This document shows positions 47,570-55,593 of a stretch of DNA of 64,000 nucleotides, piece by piece (the first letter of the stretch is position 1; every line of letters starts with the position of its first letter). The notes below the pieces were generated by a model that saw only the letters and a list, made by a program, of their open reading frames with translations, was not told the origin of the DNA and made no database searches. The translations under genes were made by a program, and so were the position numbers. Origin of the DNA: Microbacterium testaceum. Lineage in GTDB: Bacteria > Actinomycetota > Actinomycetes > Actinomycetales > Microbacteriaceae. The DNA lies in contig NZ_BJML01000004.1 of the NCBI RefSeq assembly GCF_006539145.1, positions 124,001-188,000 of the forward strand, read 5' to 3'.

Positions 47570-50500
47570 TCGCACGCTGACGAGTACTACCTCGCTGACG
47601 CCGGGGCTGTTGCGGCCTGGGCGGCGTGGGACGGGCAGGGCGTGGAGACAGCTACCGCCACGCTTGACGGTCCGACGTATCAAGCGTGGGTCGACTGGAA
47701 GGACCCCAAGTCCGGCTTGCTCCGCGGCACACCCCGCGAAGAGACACGCATCAACCGCAGCGGGGAAGTCGTCGTCAACCCGGCTTCGCCGCGGTTCGTG
47801 GAGATGACCATCAACTGCGACAAGAGCCTGTCCGTCGCCGCGGCCCTTGACCCTGCCGTTTCCGCGGCGCTGGATGACGCTCAGGCCGCCGCTGGCGAGG
47901 CCATGAACCGGTACATGGCACAGAACTCCGTGACCCGTGTCGGGCCGCGCGGAGAGCAGCGCCTGGTGCCGGTGGAGCGCATCGAATCCGTCGCCGTCGT
48001 GCACCGGTCTTCCCGCGCAGGCGACCCGCACCGCCACGTGCATATGCAGTGGGGGACGCGCGTGTTCGCGGAGGGCCAATGGCGCGGGCTACACACCGCC
48101 GCGACGTTGAAGCAGCAGGGCGCACTGCGCGGCGTCGGAGAGGCCACGATCAACTCCGATGCGCGACTGCACGCAGCGCTTGCGGATGCAGGTTTCACGT
48201 TCGACGCGGCCACCGGACGCGTCACCAACCTCGACGAACATGCGCGCGTCATGTCCAAGCGCGCCAACCAGATCGAGGCCAACCGCGCCCGCTTCGAGCG
48301 TGAATGGCGCACCGCCCACCCGGGGCAGGAACCCGACGCCACAGCCCTTCGCGAATGGGACCAGAAAGCATGGGCGTTCGAGCGACCGCGTAAGCGTCAG
48401 GCGACAGAGAACGCCGAGCAGAAGTGGGTGCGCGAACTGCGCGAGGAAGGCCTACAGGTCGACGCTTTTGCACCTGTCGCGCGCCCCGCAGCGGTCACCC
48501 TCGACCAGCTGGACCGCGCCGCGATCGCTGAGCATGTCGTGATGGTCGCGGGCTCGAAATCGTCGGCGTGGTCGGTCGCAGACCTAGAAGGCCACGTCGG
48601 CGTTCTCGTCGGGCAAACCTCCGTCCGCGCCACGCCCGAGGAAGTCACCGTGTTCGCCCGCACCGTTGCGGCGCAGGTCGCCGCGAACCTGCCGCAGCTG
48701 CACATGGACGTGCCCGGACAAGTGCCCGGGTGGGTGCGCCACTTGACCAGCGAACGTGTGCAGCGCATCGAGGAAGAGTTGCGCGCGAGGCTCACCGATC
48801 GGGCCATGGCATCCGGTCTGACCATCGACATCGAGGCGCCGGCTCTGGCGGGGCTGAACGCGGAGCAGTCGACCGCGGCGCGGGCCCTCGCCACTCGGGC
48901 ACCGCTGATCGTGATCGAGGGTGCCGCCGGTTCCGGCAAGACGACGATGCTCGCCGCGGCGCGCGATCTTGGCCAGGCCGAAGGACTCCGCTTCGTGGTG
49001 CTCGCCCCGACCCTCCGAGCAGCGAACGAGGCCGCCTCGTCGATCGGCGCGCAAGCGTCCAGCGTGCACAAGCTCGTGCACGAACACGGCTTCCGGTGGG
49101 ACGACGACGGCCGCTGGACGCGCCTCGCCGTGGGCGAGGTCGACCCCGCTACAGGCGCGATCTACGACGGGCCCGGCGCGGAGTACCGCGTGGACGCGGA
49201 TACACGCGTCGTCGTCGACGAGGCCGGCATGATCGATCAGGACTTGGCGCACGCGCTGGTCACTGTCGCGAACGAGAACGCCGCTCCGCTGGCCATGATC
49301 GGGGACCGTGCGCAGCTGCCGGCGATCGGGCGCGGGGGAGTGCTCGATATGGCCGTGGCCGCGCACCCGCGTCCCCTCGACCTCACCGAGCTGCACCGGT
49401 TCCGGGAAGCCGGCTACGCCGACCTCACGTTGCGGATGCGCGATCGCGTCGAGCCGCGGGCCTTGTTCGATCAGTTGCAGGAGCGCGGCAACCTGGTCGT
49501 GCACGAGACGCCCGAGAAGGCGTGGGAGGCGATCATCGCCGACGTGTCACGTCGCGCGGCCGCGGGGGCGTCGGTCGCGGTGGCCGTGGCCACCAACGAC
49601 CAGGCGGCCGAGTTGAACGCACTCGTCCAGGCCGCGCACGCAGACGCCGGCAGAACCCGCACACCCGGTGTCGAGGTCGCCGGCAGTGACGCTCTCACCC
49701 TCCGGGTGGGCGACCGGCTCATGACCCGCCGCAACAGCTCGGAGCTCGGCGTGGCCAACCGCGACACGTGGACCGTCGACCGGGTGCACCGCGACGGTTC
49801 CGTGAGCGTCAGCGAAGGGGCCAAACAGGCGCGGTTGCCCCGCGAGTGCGTCGAGCAGAACACACACCTGGCGTACGCGTCGACGGAGTACGGCGTGCAG
49901 GGAGCCACGGTCGCCTACGGCCATGGCGTCATCACCGACGCCTCATCGGCCCAGGCCGTCTACGTCGCCGCCACCCGCGGCCGCGAGCACAACGTCCTGC
50001 ACGTCGTCGCGGAAAGCCACGTCGAAGCCCGCGATGTATTCACCGCGGCAATGGGCCGGGAGGCCGGCGACCGCGGCACCGAAGCTGCCCGCGACGCCGC
50101 ACAACGCGACGTAGAGGGAATCACCTTGCCCGAACATGACCACGACCCGCAGACGCGTGCCGCTCGAATGGCCGCGGAAGAACGCGTGTACCAATCCGAG
50201 ATGCGCGCCTGGGAAGCCGCGACAAAACGGTGGCAGGAGCTTTACCCGGACGTGCCGGCGGCGGAGTACCCCGCCGCCCTGGCTGCCGCCGAAAGAGCCG
50301 CTACAGACGCCACCACCATTCGGGTAGCACTCGAAGAAGCTACTGCGGGAGAAGCCGTCGCCACAGGCGAGCAGCAATGGGCCAGCGACTACGCCGCCGT
50401 GACGCACGCCGAGGCAGCCGCGGAGGCTGCGTCAGTGTTCCGCCGCAACGCCGCCCAACGCGACGCGGAAGTCACCCGCGCGCAGTTTCAGGCCCGGCAC

Positions 50501-50824
50501 CGAGCAGCGCCCGCACCGGCACCCACCGCGGAGCAGAAGGCCGCCTGGGCGCGCGCCGCTACGGCGGCCGGATCTCACGCCGGCCTCGACACCGCGCGCG
50601 CCCAAGAGCAAGCCGCCATCGCCCGGCACTCCCGCCTAGCGGCAAGCTCCGCCCCCAGCAGTAAGCCCACCGCCCCGTGCCCCGGAACCGCCGAAGAAGA
50701 GGCACGCAAAGACGCCGCATTCACTGCCCGCCGGGGCAGTCGTACGCAGCGGCAGGAAACCGCTGCCGAACGGGCAAAGCAGTCGCAGAACGTGCCTGAG
50801 CAATCGCCGCCCCTTGAACGCTAA
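47480..50824 (+). CDS. MobF-type relaxase-helicase (TraA/TrwC family)
   Basis: About 1114 residues. The N-terminal relaxase domain has the nicking tyrosines in HADEYYLADAG and the HUH metal site H184/H186/H188 in PHRHVHMQW. The middle RecD-like helicase has Walker A GAAGSGKTT (near residue 483), Walker B VVVDEAGMID (near 578), GDRAQLPAIG, and the late motif VYVAATRGREHN. A helical Ala/Glu-rich tail completes it. It nicks at oriT and unwinds the transferred strand. The start is uncertain: GTG 47480 is used, and the frame is open further upstream. The antisense gene overlaps the 5' end. Confidence 0.92.
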   Translation: MRLVERGACLILALDRGGEAAARAYLESDHSHADEYYLADAGAVAAWAAWDGQGVETATATLDGPTYQAWVDWKDPKSGLLRGTPREETRINRSGEVVVNPASPRFVEMTINCDKSLSVAAALDPAVSAALDDAQAAAGEAMNRYMAQNSVTRVGPRGEQRLVPVERIESVAVVHRSSRAGDPHRHVHMQWGTRVFAEGQWRGLHTAATLKQQGALRGVGEATINSDARLHAALADAGFTFDAATGRVTNLDEHARVMSKRANQIEANRARFEREWRTAHPGQEPDATALREWDQKAWAFERPRKRQATENAEQKWVRELREEGLQVDAFAPVARPAAVTLDQLDRAAIAEHVVMVAGSKSSAWSVADLEGHVGVLVGQTSVRATPEEVTVFARTVAAQVAANLPQLHMDVPGQVPGWVRHLTSERVQRIEEELRARLTDRAMASGLTIDIEAPALAGLNAEQSTAARALATRAPLIVIEGAAGSGKTTMLAAARDLGQAEGLRFVVLAPTLRAANEAASSIGAQASSVHKLVHEHGFRWDDDGRWTRLAVGEVDPATGAIYDGPGAEYRVDADTRVVVDEAGMIDQDLAHALVTVANENAAPLAMIGDRAQLPAIGRGGVLDMAVAAHPRPLDLTELHRFREAGYADLTLRMRDRVEPRALFDQLQERGNLVVHETPEKAWEAIIADVSRRAAAGASVAVAVATNDQAAELNALVQAAHADAGRTRTPGVEVAGSDALTLRVGDRLMTRRNSSELGVANRDTWTVDRVHRDGSVSVSEGAKQARLPRECVEQNTHLAYASTEYGVQGATVAYGHGVITDASSAQAVYVAATRGREHNVLHVVAESHVEARDVFTAAMGREAGDRGTEAARDAAQRDVEGITLPEHDHDPQTRAARMAAEERVYQSEMRAWEAATKRWQELYPDVPAAEYPAALAAAERAATDATTIRVALEEATAGEAVATGEQQWASDYAAVTHAEAAAEAASVFRRNAAQRDAEVTRAQFQARHRAAPAPAPTAEQKAAWARAATAAGSHAGLDTARAQEQAAIARHSRLAASSAPSSKPTAPCPGTAEEEARKDAAFTARRGSRTQRQETAAERAKQSQNVPEQSPPLER

Positions 50825-50902
50825 CCTCGTCCCCGTTCTCTCCCCATTCGTCGGCCGCTAGATAAAGGCCGGGGCGTTCCACGCGGGGCGGAGGCCCTTC
50901 TT

Positions 50903-51247
50903 TTAGGAAGTGGCGTCCTTCCAGGCCTCGACGATCGGAGCGGCGACACGGCCACGGTCGCTCACCGTGTGACCGTTCGCTCGAGCCCACTCGCGTACCG
51001 CCGACAGATCCACATCGCTCTTCGACGGCGAAGAACGCCGAGCGCGGCCGGTGCCGGCTGAGCGGACGCTCCGTGCGGCGTCAACGTACGGTGCGAAAGC
51101 GCTGCGGAACTTTTCCGCATTCGAGGCCGACAAATCAATCTCGTACGTCCGCCCCTCAAGGGAAAAGACAATCCGCGTGCCCTCTCCTTCTTCAAGAACT
51201 GAGCCATCGAGGTCGTCGATCGTCTGCTCAATGTGTCTAATCGCCAT
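50903..51247 (-). CDS. lsr2: Lsr2-family nucleoid protein
   Basis: A 114-residue xenogeneic silencer. The N-terminal dimerisation domain has TIDDLDGS and RTYEIDLSASNAEKFR-like sequence. The C-terminal domain carries the AT-hook-like minor-groove motif RGRV in the stretch AVREWARANGHTVSDRGRV. It coats AT-rich foreign DNA and silences it. GGAGG eight bases before the ATG at 51247 fixes the start. A copy on an element can keep the element's genes quiet in a new host. It converges on the relaxase gene. Confidence 0.94.
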   Translation of the reverse strand: MAIRHIEQTIDDLDGSVLEEGEGTRIVFSLEGRTYEIDLSASNAEKFRSAFAPYVDAARSVRSAGTGRARRSSPSKSDVDLSAVREWARANGHTVSDRGRVAAPIVEAWKDATS

Positions 51248-51526
51248 ACGCAAATCCTCCACCCCGCCCGCGCTCCCGGCAAAATCTCAACACCTGGTAA
51301 GCGAAACGCCCGCTGCGCCGAGCGCACCGCGGGAGGGGCGCGCTTGCCGTCCACCGCGACGCGAACGTTCGCGCTGAAGGCGGCTCCGCAGCACGAGAAC
51401 AGGCGGAGGGAAAATCTGGCCGCTAAGCATCGCCCGCCCCTTCCTAGGGGTACAGACCCTCGCGCGGAAGAGGGTGGCTTGAATACGATGACGCTCACTA
51501 TCCACTTCTCATTGGTTGGGGGAACC

Positions 51527-51784
51527 ATGAATGTCAGGACCAAGCTCGCTGCAGGGCTGCTCACACTGGGCATGATCGGGGGCGGGATGGCTATTGCTCC
51601 GGCAGCCTCGGCCGCCACCGAAATGCGAGAGAACTACACGAACTACGCCACCAAGGCACGGTGCGAGTCCGTGAAGAGCTCCACAATGAACCGCCTGCGC
51701 TCCACCGGCCGCCAGATCCAAGCGCACACACCCTGCCAATACCAAAGCGGACGGCAGTGGATGTTCCAGGTCTGGTACATCTGA
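51527..51784 (+). CDS. Small secreted protein with one probable disulfide
   Basis: An 85-residue preprotein. The signal peptide (RTKLAAGLLTLGMIGGGMA) is cleaved after a typical ASA. The mature part of about 55 residues has two cysteines, in KARCESV and TPCQYQ, and a Trp-rich end WMFQVWYI. GGGGGA precedes the ATG. No family recognised. The size and single disulfide would suit an exported peptide or inhibitor, but this is a guess. Confidence 0.65.
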   Translation: MNVRTKLAAGLLTLGMIGGGMAIAPAASAATEMRENYTNYATKARCESVKSSTMNRLRSTGRQIQAHTPCQYQSGRQWMFQVWYI

Positions 51785-51853
51785 CTGCCGCACGGCGAGA
51801 ACAGGTGCAGTCGCTGTCCCGGTCATGAGGGGTAGGCGTAGTCACCACGCCGT

Positions 51854-52123
51854 GTGATCGCCGTACACAGAGAGCTCGGCGGCGCCAACGGATACACCGC
51901 CACCGGCCTCGCCCTCGTCAGCTGGTCCAACACAGATCCGACCGTCAAAGTCGAACTCGACCGGGTCCCGAAGGACGTACGACCCGAGCAGTTCATGACA
52001 CGCATGATTGAGCAAGTTCTTGCCGCAACATCTGTGTCTCAACACGTGGACGTCCGAAGTCTCATCGAGCGCCGCGAGCTGGCCGTAACCGAAGAAGATG
52101 AGATAGCTGAGCTCACCCAGTAA
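51854..52123 (+). CDS. Small hypothetical protein upstream of Shedu
   Basis: An 89-residue soluble protein starting with GTG. The N-terminal half is strand-like (YTATGLALVSWSNTDPTVKVEL) and the C-terminal half helical and acidic. No signal or membrane segment and no family recognised. It lies 36 bases before the Shedu gene on the same strand and may be co-transcribed with it, although Shedu is usually a single-gene system. Confidence 0.5.
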   Translation: MIAVHRELGGANGYTATGLALVSWSNTDPTVKVELDRVPKDVRPEQFMTRMIEQVLAATSVSQHVDVRSLIERRELAVTEEDEIAELTQ

Positions 52124-52159
52124 CGTCAAATCTCAGGTCCGCTTGCAGGGGGAGGCCAC

Positions 52160-53620
52160 GTGTCAGAAGAGATACCGGGTGTCGATGTCGACACCGACGA
52201 TGAGGTCGATGAGTGGTCAGGGTCTGATTTTGACGTTGACGACCGAATGGGGACGTTGGTCCACAAGGTGGTCGGTGACGACGTCATAATGAAGTTTCAG
52301 CCGCGTGCGAGCGGTTTGCAGAGCTTTGAGGTACTGCGTTACGAGAAAGCAAACGGACGCCTTAGGTTCCGCCCGCGCGCCCTGAGGTCGGGGAGCTACG
52401 AGAAGCAATTTCGCAAAATAACTGAGCTGCAGATTGAGAACCCTAACTGGGACCCGTCCAGTCACTCAGGAGAGCATGGCCAGTTTGGCCTGCTATACGA
52501 GACAGGGCTGCCGAAAGGCTTCAGTTCTATCTACGCGTGGGGATTGGGCATCTCGCGGGACTATAGAGGGCTGCTGGACGAGATTGAGGACCGCTCAGGT
52601 TGCTCGACTCTGCGTTTTGTGGGCGGCGACGACGAGGGTCTTGATAGTGCCGGGGATGTCTTCCAAGTGGCACTGAGCCGGTTTGAGGAGTACCGTCTCG
52701 CGGTCGAACGCAGTCGCGGCCGCGGCCGGACTGCCGTGACTCGTGTGATCCAGACCGATACGCACAACGCCGTGGCCAGCTTGTTCGATCTGAGCCCGAT
52801 GACGCCGAAGTACACACGTCACCCCATCATCCGTGCGCTAACTGAAGAGGTCCAGACGGGCCATGTTGTGAGCGCCTCGGACCGGGATCTCCTCGCAGAC
52901 GAGGTAACGTCGGCAGCTCCGACGATCGGCCGTGAATCGCCAGCGCGTTTGGTGCAGCTCCGCGAAGACATTGAGCTGGCGTCGCTAGATACCCTCATCG
53001 AACGGTTTGCGGCCGATCTCGACGGTGGTCATAGTCGGGATGAGGGGCACTGGCAGGACTTTTTCAACGTCAACCGCTTTGCCTTGCAGTTGCTCTTTTC
53101 AACCCCGATTGTGGTGAAGCTGCAGCATGCGTTCGTTCAGGCGGCTGACATCGAGGGTCGAGGGTCCCGCATCACGGACTTCCTCTGCACGAACACGATT
53201 ACGGGTACCGCGGTGGTCGTGGAGATCAAGACGCCCGCAGCCGCTTTGATGAGTGCGAATGCTTATCGAGGTGCGGGGACGGGCTCGGCGGTATTTGCGC
53301 CACATGCTGAATTCGTCGGGCCGCTGGCGCAGCTTCAATCGCAGTTGGCCTCGGTCCCGCAAAGTCTGGCGTCGCGCCTACGGCCCTCAGAAGGAATCGA
53401 CCCATGGAACGACATACGCGGCGGCCTGATTACCGGGAGAATATCCACGCTAAACGACGAACAGCGAGAGTCTTTCCTCCGCTATCGCGCTGGTCTCACT
53501 AACATAACCGTACTTGGCTACGATGAAGTTCTTGAACGGCTGAGGTCGTTGCGCGACATGCTCAAAGAGCCGCCGGTTGAGGAGGATAACCCAGTTGAGG
53601 AGGCGTATCGCGCCTCGTAA
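52160..53620 (+). CDS. sduA: Shedu anti-phage defence nuclease SduA (DUF4263)
   Basis: A 486-residue protein. The C-terminal DUF4263 domain has E295 in RDEGHWQDFF and the PD-(D/E)xK core D340...E355-x-K357 in RITDFL and VVVEIKTP, then YRGAG and FVGPLAQLQSQL. The N-terminal 280 residues are the variable sensing part. Shedu is a single-gene defence system that degrades invading DNA. GGGGGAGG precedes the GTG start. It closes the mobile segment, next to the Lsr2 and relaxase genes. G+C is lower than in chromosomal neighbours. Confidence 0.9.
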   Translation: MSEEIPGVDVDTDDEVDEWSGSDFDVDDRMGTLVHKVVGDDVIMKFQPRASGLQSFEVLRYEKANGRLRFRPRALRSGSYEKQFRKITELQIENPNWDPSSHSGEHGQFGLLYETGLPKGFSSIYAWGLGISRDYRGLLDEIEDRSGCSTLRFVGGDDEGLDSAGDVFQVALSRFEEYRLAVERSRGRGRTAVTRVIQTDTHNAVASLFDLSPMTPKYTRHPIIRALTEEVQTGHVVSASDRDLLADEVTSAAPTIGRESPARLVQLREDIELASLDTLIERFAADLDGGHSRDEGHWQDFFNVNRFALQLLFSTPIVVKLQHAFVQAADIEGRGSRITDFLCTNTITGTAVVVEIKTPAAALMSANAYRGAGTGSAVFAPHAEFVGPLAQLQSQLASVPQSLASRLRPSEGIDPWNDIRGGLITGRISTLNDEQRESFLRYRAGLTNITVLGYDEVLERLRSLRDMLKEPPVEEDNPVEEAYRAS

Positions 53621-53698
53621 ACACGGTGCGGTAACAACCCGAACTGACATAATGTGCATTATCGGCGCACACGCATCGCGCCACCGGCCGTCCCGCGA

Positions 53699-53773
53699 CG
53701 ACGCATAAACGCTCCGAGCGACCAGAAACGCGAGCACAGCGTGTTTTTGGTCGCTGGGAGCGTTTATGCGTCG
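53699..53773. repeat. Long hairpin, unit 1
   Basis: Arms 53699-53723 and 53749-53773 are complementary at 24 of 25 positions (GACGCATAAACGCTCC in the outer arm), around a 25-base centre that folds further and holds GAGCACAG. It lies in the 327-base gap between the Shedu gene and the dienelactone hydrolase, where I see no gene. Confidence 0.9.
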
Positions 53774-53849
53774 GGATCAGGGCCCGACGGCGCGGCTCAT
53801 GCCTCAGCGGAGCCCGCTGATCGACCTCGACCCTGCACCGACCCCATAG

Positions 53850-53939
53850 CGCGACGACGGCATCCATCAACGCTTCCCGCGCGCACAAACACGAGCACAG
53901 CGCGTTCATGTGCGCGGATCGCGTTCATGCGTGCGTCGG
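53850..53939. repeat. Long hairpin, unit 2, related to unit 1
   Basis: The core arms CGCGCACA (53880-53887) and TGTGCGCG (53909-53916) enclose the same GAGCACAG centre as unit 1, and the outer arms are imperfectly complementary. Stem bases differ from unit 1 but pairing is kept (GCGACCA/TGGTCGC in unit 1, GCGCACA/TGTGCGC here). Confidence 0.7.
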
Positions 53940-53947
53940 CCGGCCCT

Positions 53948-54721
53948 TCAGCCGAGAACCTCCGCCAGGAACGCCTTCATCGCCGTCCAGCTCCGGCGCT
54001 CCGCGACGGCCTGGAACTGCGCTCCGTGCTCGGGGGCGTCGGCATCCGGAAGCGTGAACGCGTGCAGGGCGTTGGCGTACGAGACCACCTGCCAGTCCAC
54101 CGACGGCGCGGTGCGCAGGTCGTTCTCAAAGGCGAGCAGGGCGTCGTCGGGAACGACGGGGTCGGCGGCACCGTGGAGGACGAGCAGCTTGGCGGTGATT
54201 CGTTCCGCCTCGCCCGCCGGTCCGGTCAGCAACCCGCCGTGGAAACTCACCACCGCATCGACCGCGGCGCCCGTGCGCGCGAGCTCCAGCACGGACGAAC
54301 CGCCGAAGCAGTAGCCGATCGCCGCGGTGCGCTGCGAGTCGACCGACGGCTGCGAAACCAGGTGGTCGAACGCCTCGGTCATGCGCTTCCGCCACAGCGG
54401 CCGGTCCTGGTAGAAGCCACCGGCGACGCCCGCGGCCTCTTCCGGCGCGGGCCGCACGTCGGCGCCGTACACGTCCGCGGCGAAGGCCGCGTAGCCGAGC
54501 CGGGCGAGCATGTCGCAGCGCATCCGGACGTAGTCGGTCACCCCGAGCCAGTCGTGCACGACGAGGACTCCCGGGAACCGCCCCTCCCCTGCCGGACGAG
54601 CGAGGTAACCGCGGTAGTCGACCCCGTCGACGTGGTACTCGACCTCGCCGGAGTCGATCCCGGATGCCGGGAGGGGTTCGCGGTCGAGGATGCCGGCGAG
54701 GTCTGCGGAATACGTCGTCAT
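53948..54721 (-). CDS. Dienelactone hydrolase family protein
   Basis: A 257-residue alpha/beta hydrolase with the DLH triad: nucleophile C138 in GYCFGG, D187 in GAADPVVP and H220 in ALHAFT. VVHDWLGVTDYVR near residue 54 forms the oxyanion side. Cytosolic, no signal. The true substrate may be any lactone or ester. It has its own promoter region (TAGTCT about 40 bases upstream). It is the first gene with typical chromosomal composition after the island. Confidence 0.9.
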   Translation of the reverse strand: MTTYSADLAGILDREPLPASGIDSGEVEYHVDGVDYRGYLARPAGEGRFPGVLVVHDWLGVTDYVRMRCDMLARLGYAAFAADVYGADVRPAPEEAAGVAGGFYQDRPLWRKRMTEAFDHLVSQPSVDSQRTAAIGYCFGGSSVLELARTGAAVDAVVSFHGGLLTGPAGEAERITAKLLVLHGAADPVVPDDALLAFENDLRTAPSVDWQVVSYANALHAFTLPDADAPEHGAQFQAVAERRSWTAMKAFLAEVLG

Positions 54722-54799
54722 GCGGTGCTCCCGGAGGTGAGGAATCGTGTCGCTGGGGAGACTAGACCCTCGGCTCAGGAGGCAGCCGGGCCTTGCGCC

Positions 54800-55492
54800 T
54801 CAGCGCCGACAGACGAAGAACAGCCGCCGCGCGTCGTCGCCGACCGGCTGATCGCGCCCGCCGCTCACCTCGACTCGCGTGAATCCGGAGTCCTCCAGCA
54901 TCGCGCCCACCTCGGACAGCGCTATGGCATACTCCGAGATCGTGTCCTCGACGACGGTGCCCGCACGTTCGATCCGCACATGCCAGTCGTAACGATCGTC
55001 ACCGACATCACGGATCCGCATCGACACCATCGTCCCGTCGGCCTCGGTGGTGTGCTCCTCGCCGGCGTCCCCCCGCAAGCGGCCGAGGGTGTTCATGTCG
55101 AACAGGAAGACCCCGCCATCCGCGAGGTGCGCCGCGGCTGTGGCGAAGACCGAGGGCCAATCGCTGCCGGGCAGGTGGTTGATCGTGTCGTAGACGCAGG
55201 CGACCACATCGAACGTTCGGCCCAGCGACAGCGAACGGATGTCCGCGGTGAGGAACTCGGCATCCATTCTCTTGATCCGGGCGATCTCGAGCATCTCGGG
55301 CGAGACGTCGACGCCGACCTTGGTCCAGTTCGCGGGCAGCCGTTCGAGCACGGCTCCGGTGCCACAGCCAAGCTCGAGCACCGAACGGCGCGAGGGTCCC
55401 GACTCCCCCGCATGCCGCTCGATCCATCCGGCGAAGGCCTCGGCCGCGCCCCCTTGGACGACGTCGTAGAAGGGTGCGAAATCCGAGTACAT
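54800..55492 (-). CDS. Class I SAM-dependent methyltransferase
   Basis: A 230-residue Rossmann-like methyltransferase. Motif I is VLELGCGTGAVLE (near residue 38), then GVDVSPEMLEIA, AEFLTADIRSL and VYDTINHLPG. The substrate is unknown. ATG at 55492 (MYSDFAPFYD, preceded by GAGG) is the typical family start; ATG at 55501 adds three residues. It is divergent from the AEC transporter, with a short shared upstream region. Confidence 0.88.
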   Translation of the reverse strand: MYSDFAPFYDVVQGGAAEAFAGWIERHAGESGPSRRSVLELGCGTGAVLERLPANWTKVGVDVSPEMLEIARIKRMDAEFLTADIRSLSLGRTFDVVACVYDTINHLPGSDWPSVFATAAAHLADGGVFLFDMNTLGRLRGDAGEEHTTEADGTMVSMRIRDVGDDRYDWHVRIERAGTVVEDTISEYAIALSEVGAMLEDSGFTRVEVSGGRDQPVGDDARRLFFVCRR

Positions 55493-55538
55493 GCACCTCA
55501 TCCCATCACGCCGTCACGAGCCGGGCCAAGACCCCCGC

Positions 55539-55544
55539 TACGCT
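55539..55544 (+). promoter_or_regulatory. Candidate -10 box for the leader ORF and AEC transporter
   Basis: TACGCT ends seven bases before the ATG of the 13-codon leader ORF at 55552, so the transcript is probably leaderless and starts with that ORF. Confidence 0.5.
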
Positions 55545-55551
55545 CGAACCG

Positions 55552-55593
55552 ATGACTCCCCTGTGCGCCCTCGATCGGAAGCCCGGCGCATGA
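55552..55593 (+). CDS. 13-codon leader ORF overlapping the AEC transporter start
   Basis: ATG ACT CCC CTG encodes the start of a 13-residue peptide (MTPLCALDRKPGA) that ends in GCATGA, where its stop overlaps the transporter ATG at 55590. Spacing from the TACGCT box makes it a leaderless upstream ORF. It would deliver ribosomes to the transporter gene, which has no ribosome-binding site of its own. Confidence 0.5.
   Translation: MTPLCALDRKPGA

Larger units (their letters stand above)
43430..53620. mobile_element. Plasmid- or ICE-derived segment (recombinase, relaxase, Lsr2, Shedu)
   Basis: This stretch holds a serine recombinase, HNH nuclease, M15 cell-wall peptidase, transfer-type lipoprotein, MobF relaxase, Lsr2 silencer and a Shedu defence nuclease, bounded by chromosomal genes from 53948 onward. 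No coupling ATPase, VirB4, replication gene or tyrosine integrase is seen. Ends were not found as direct repeats. The left limit is uncertain; the small genes and TA module from 38.8 kb may belong to the same element. Confidence 0.5.
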
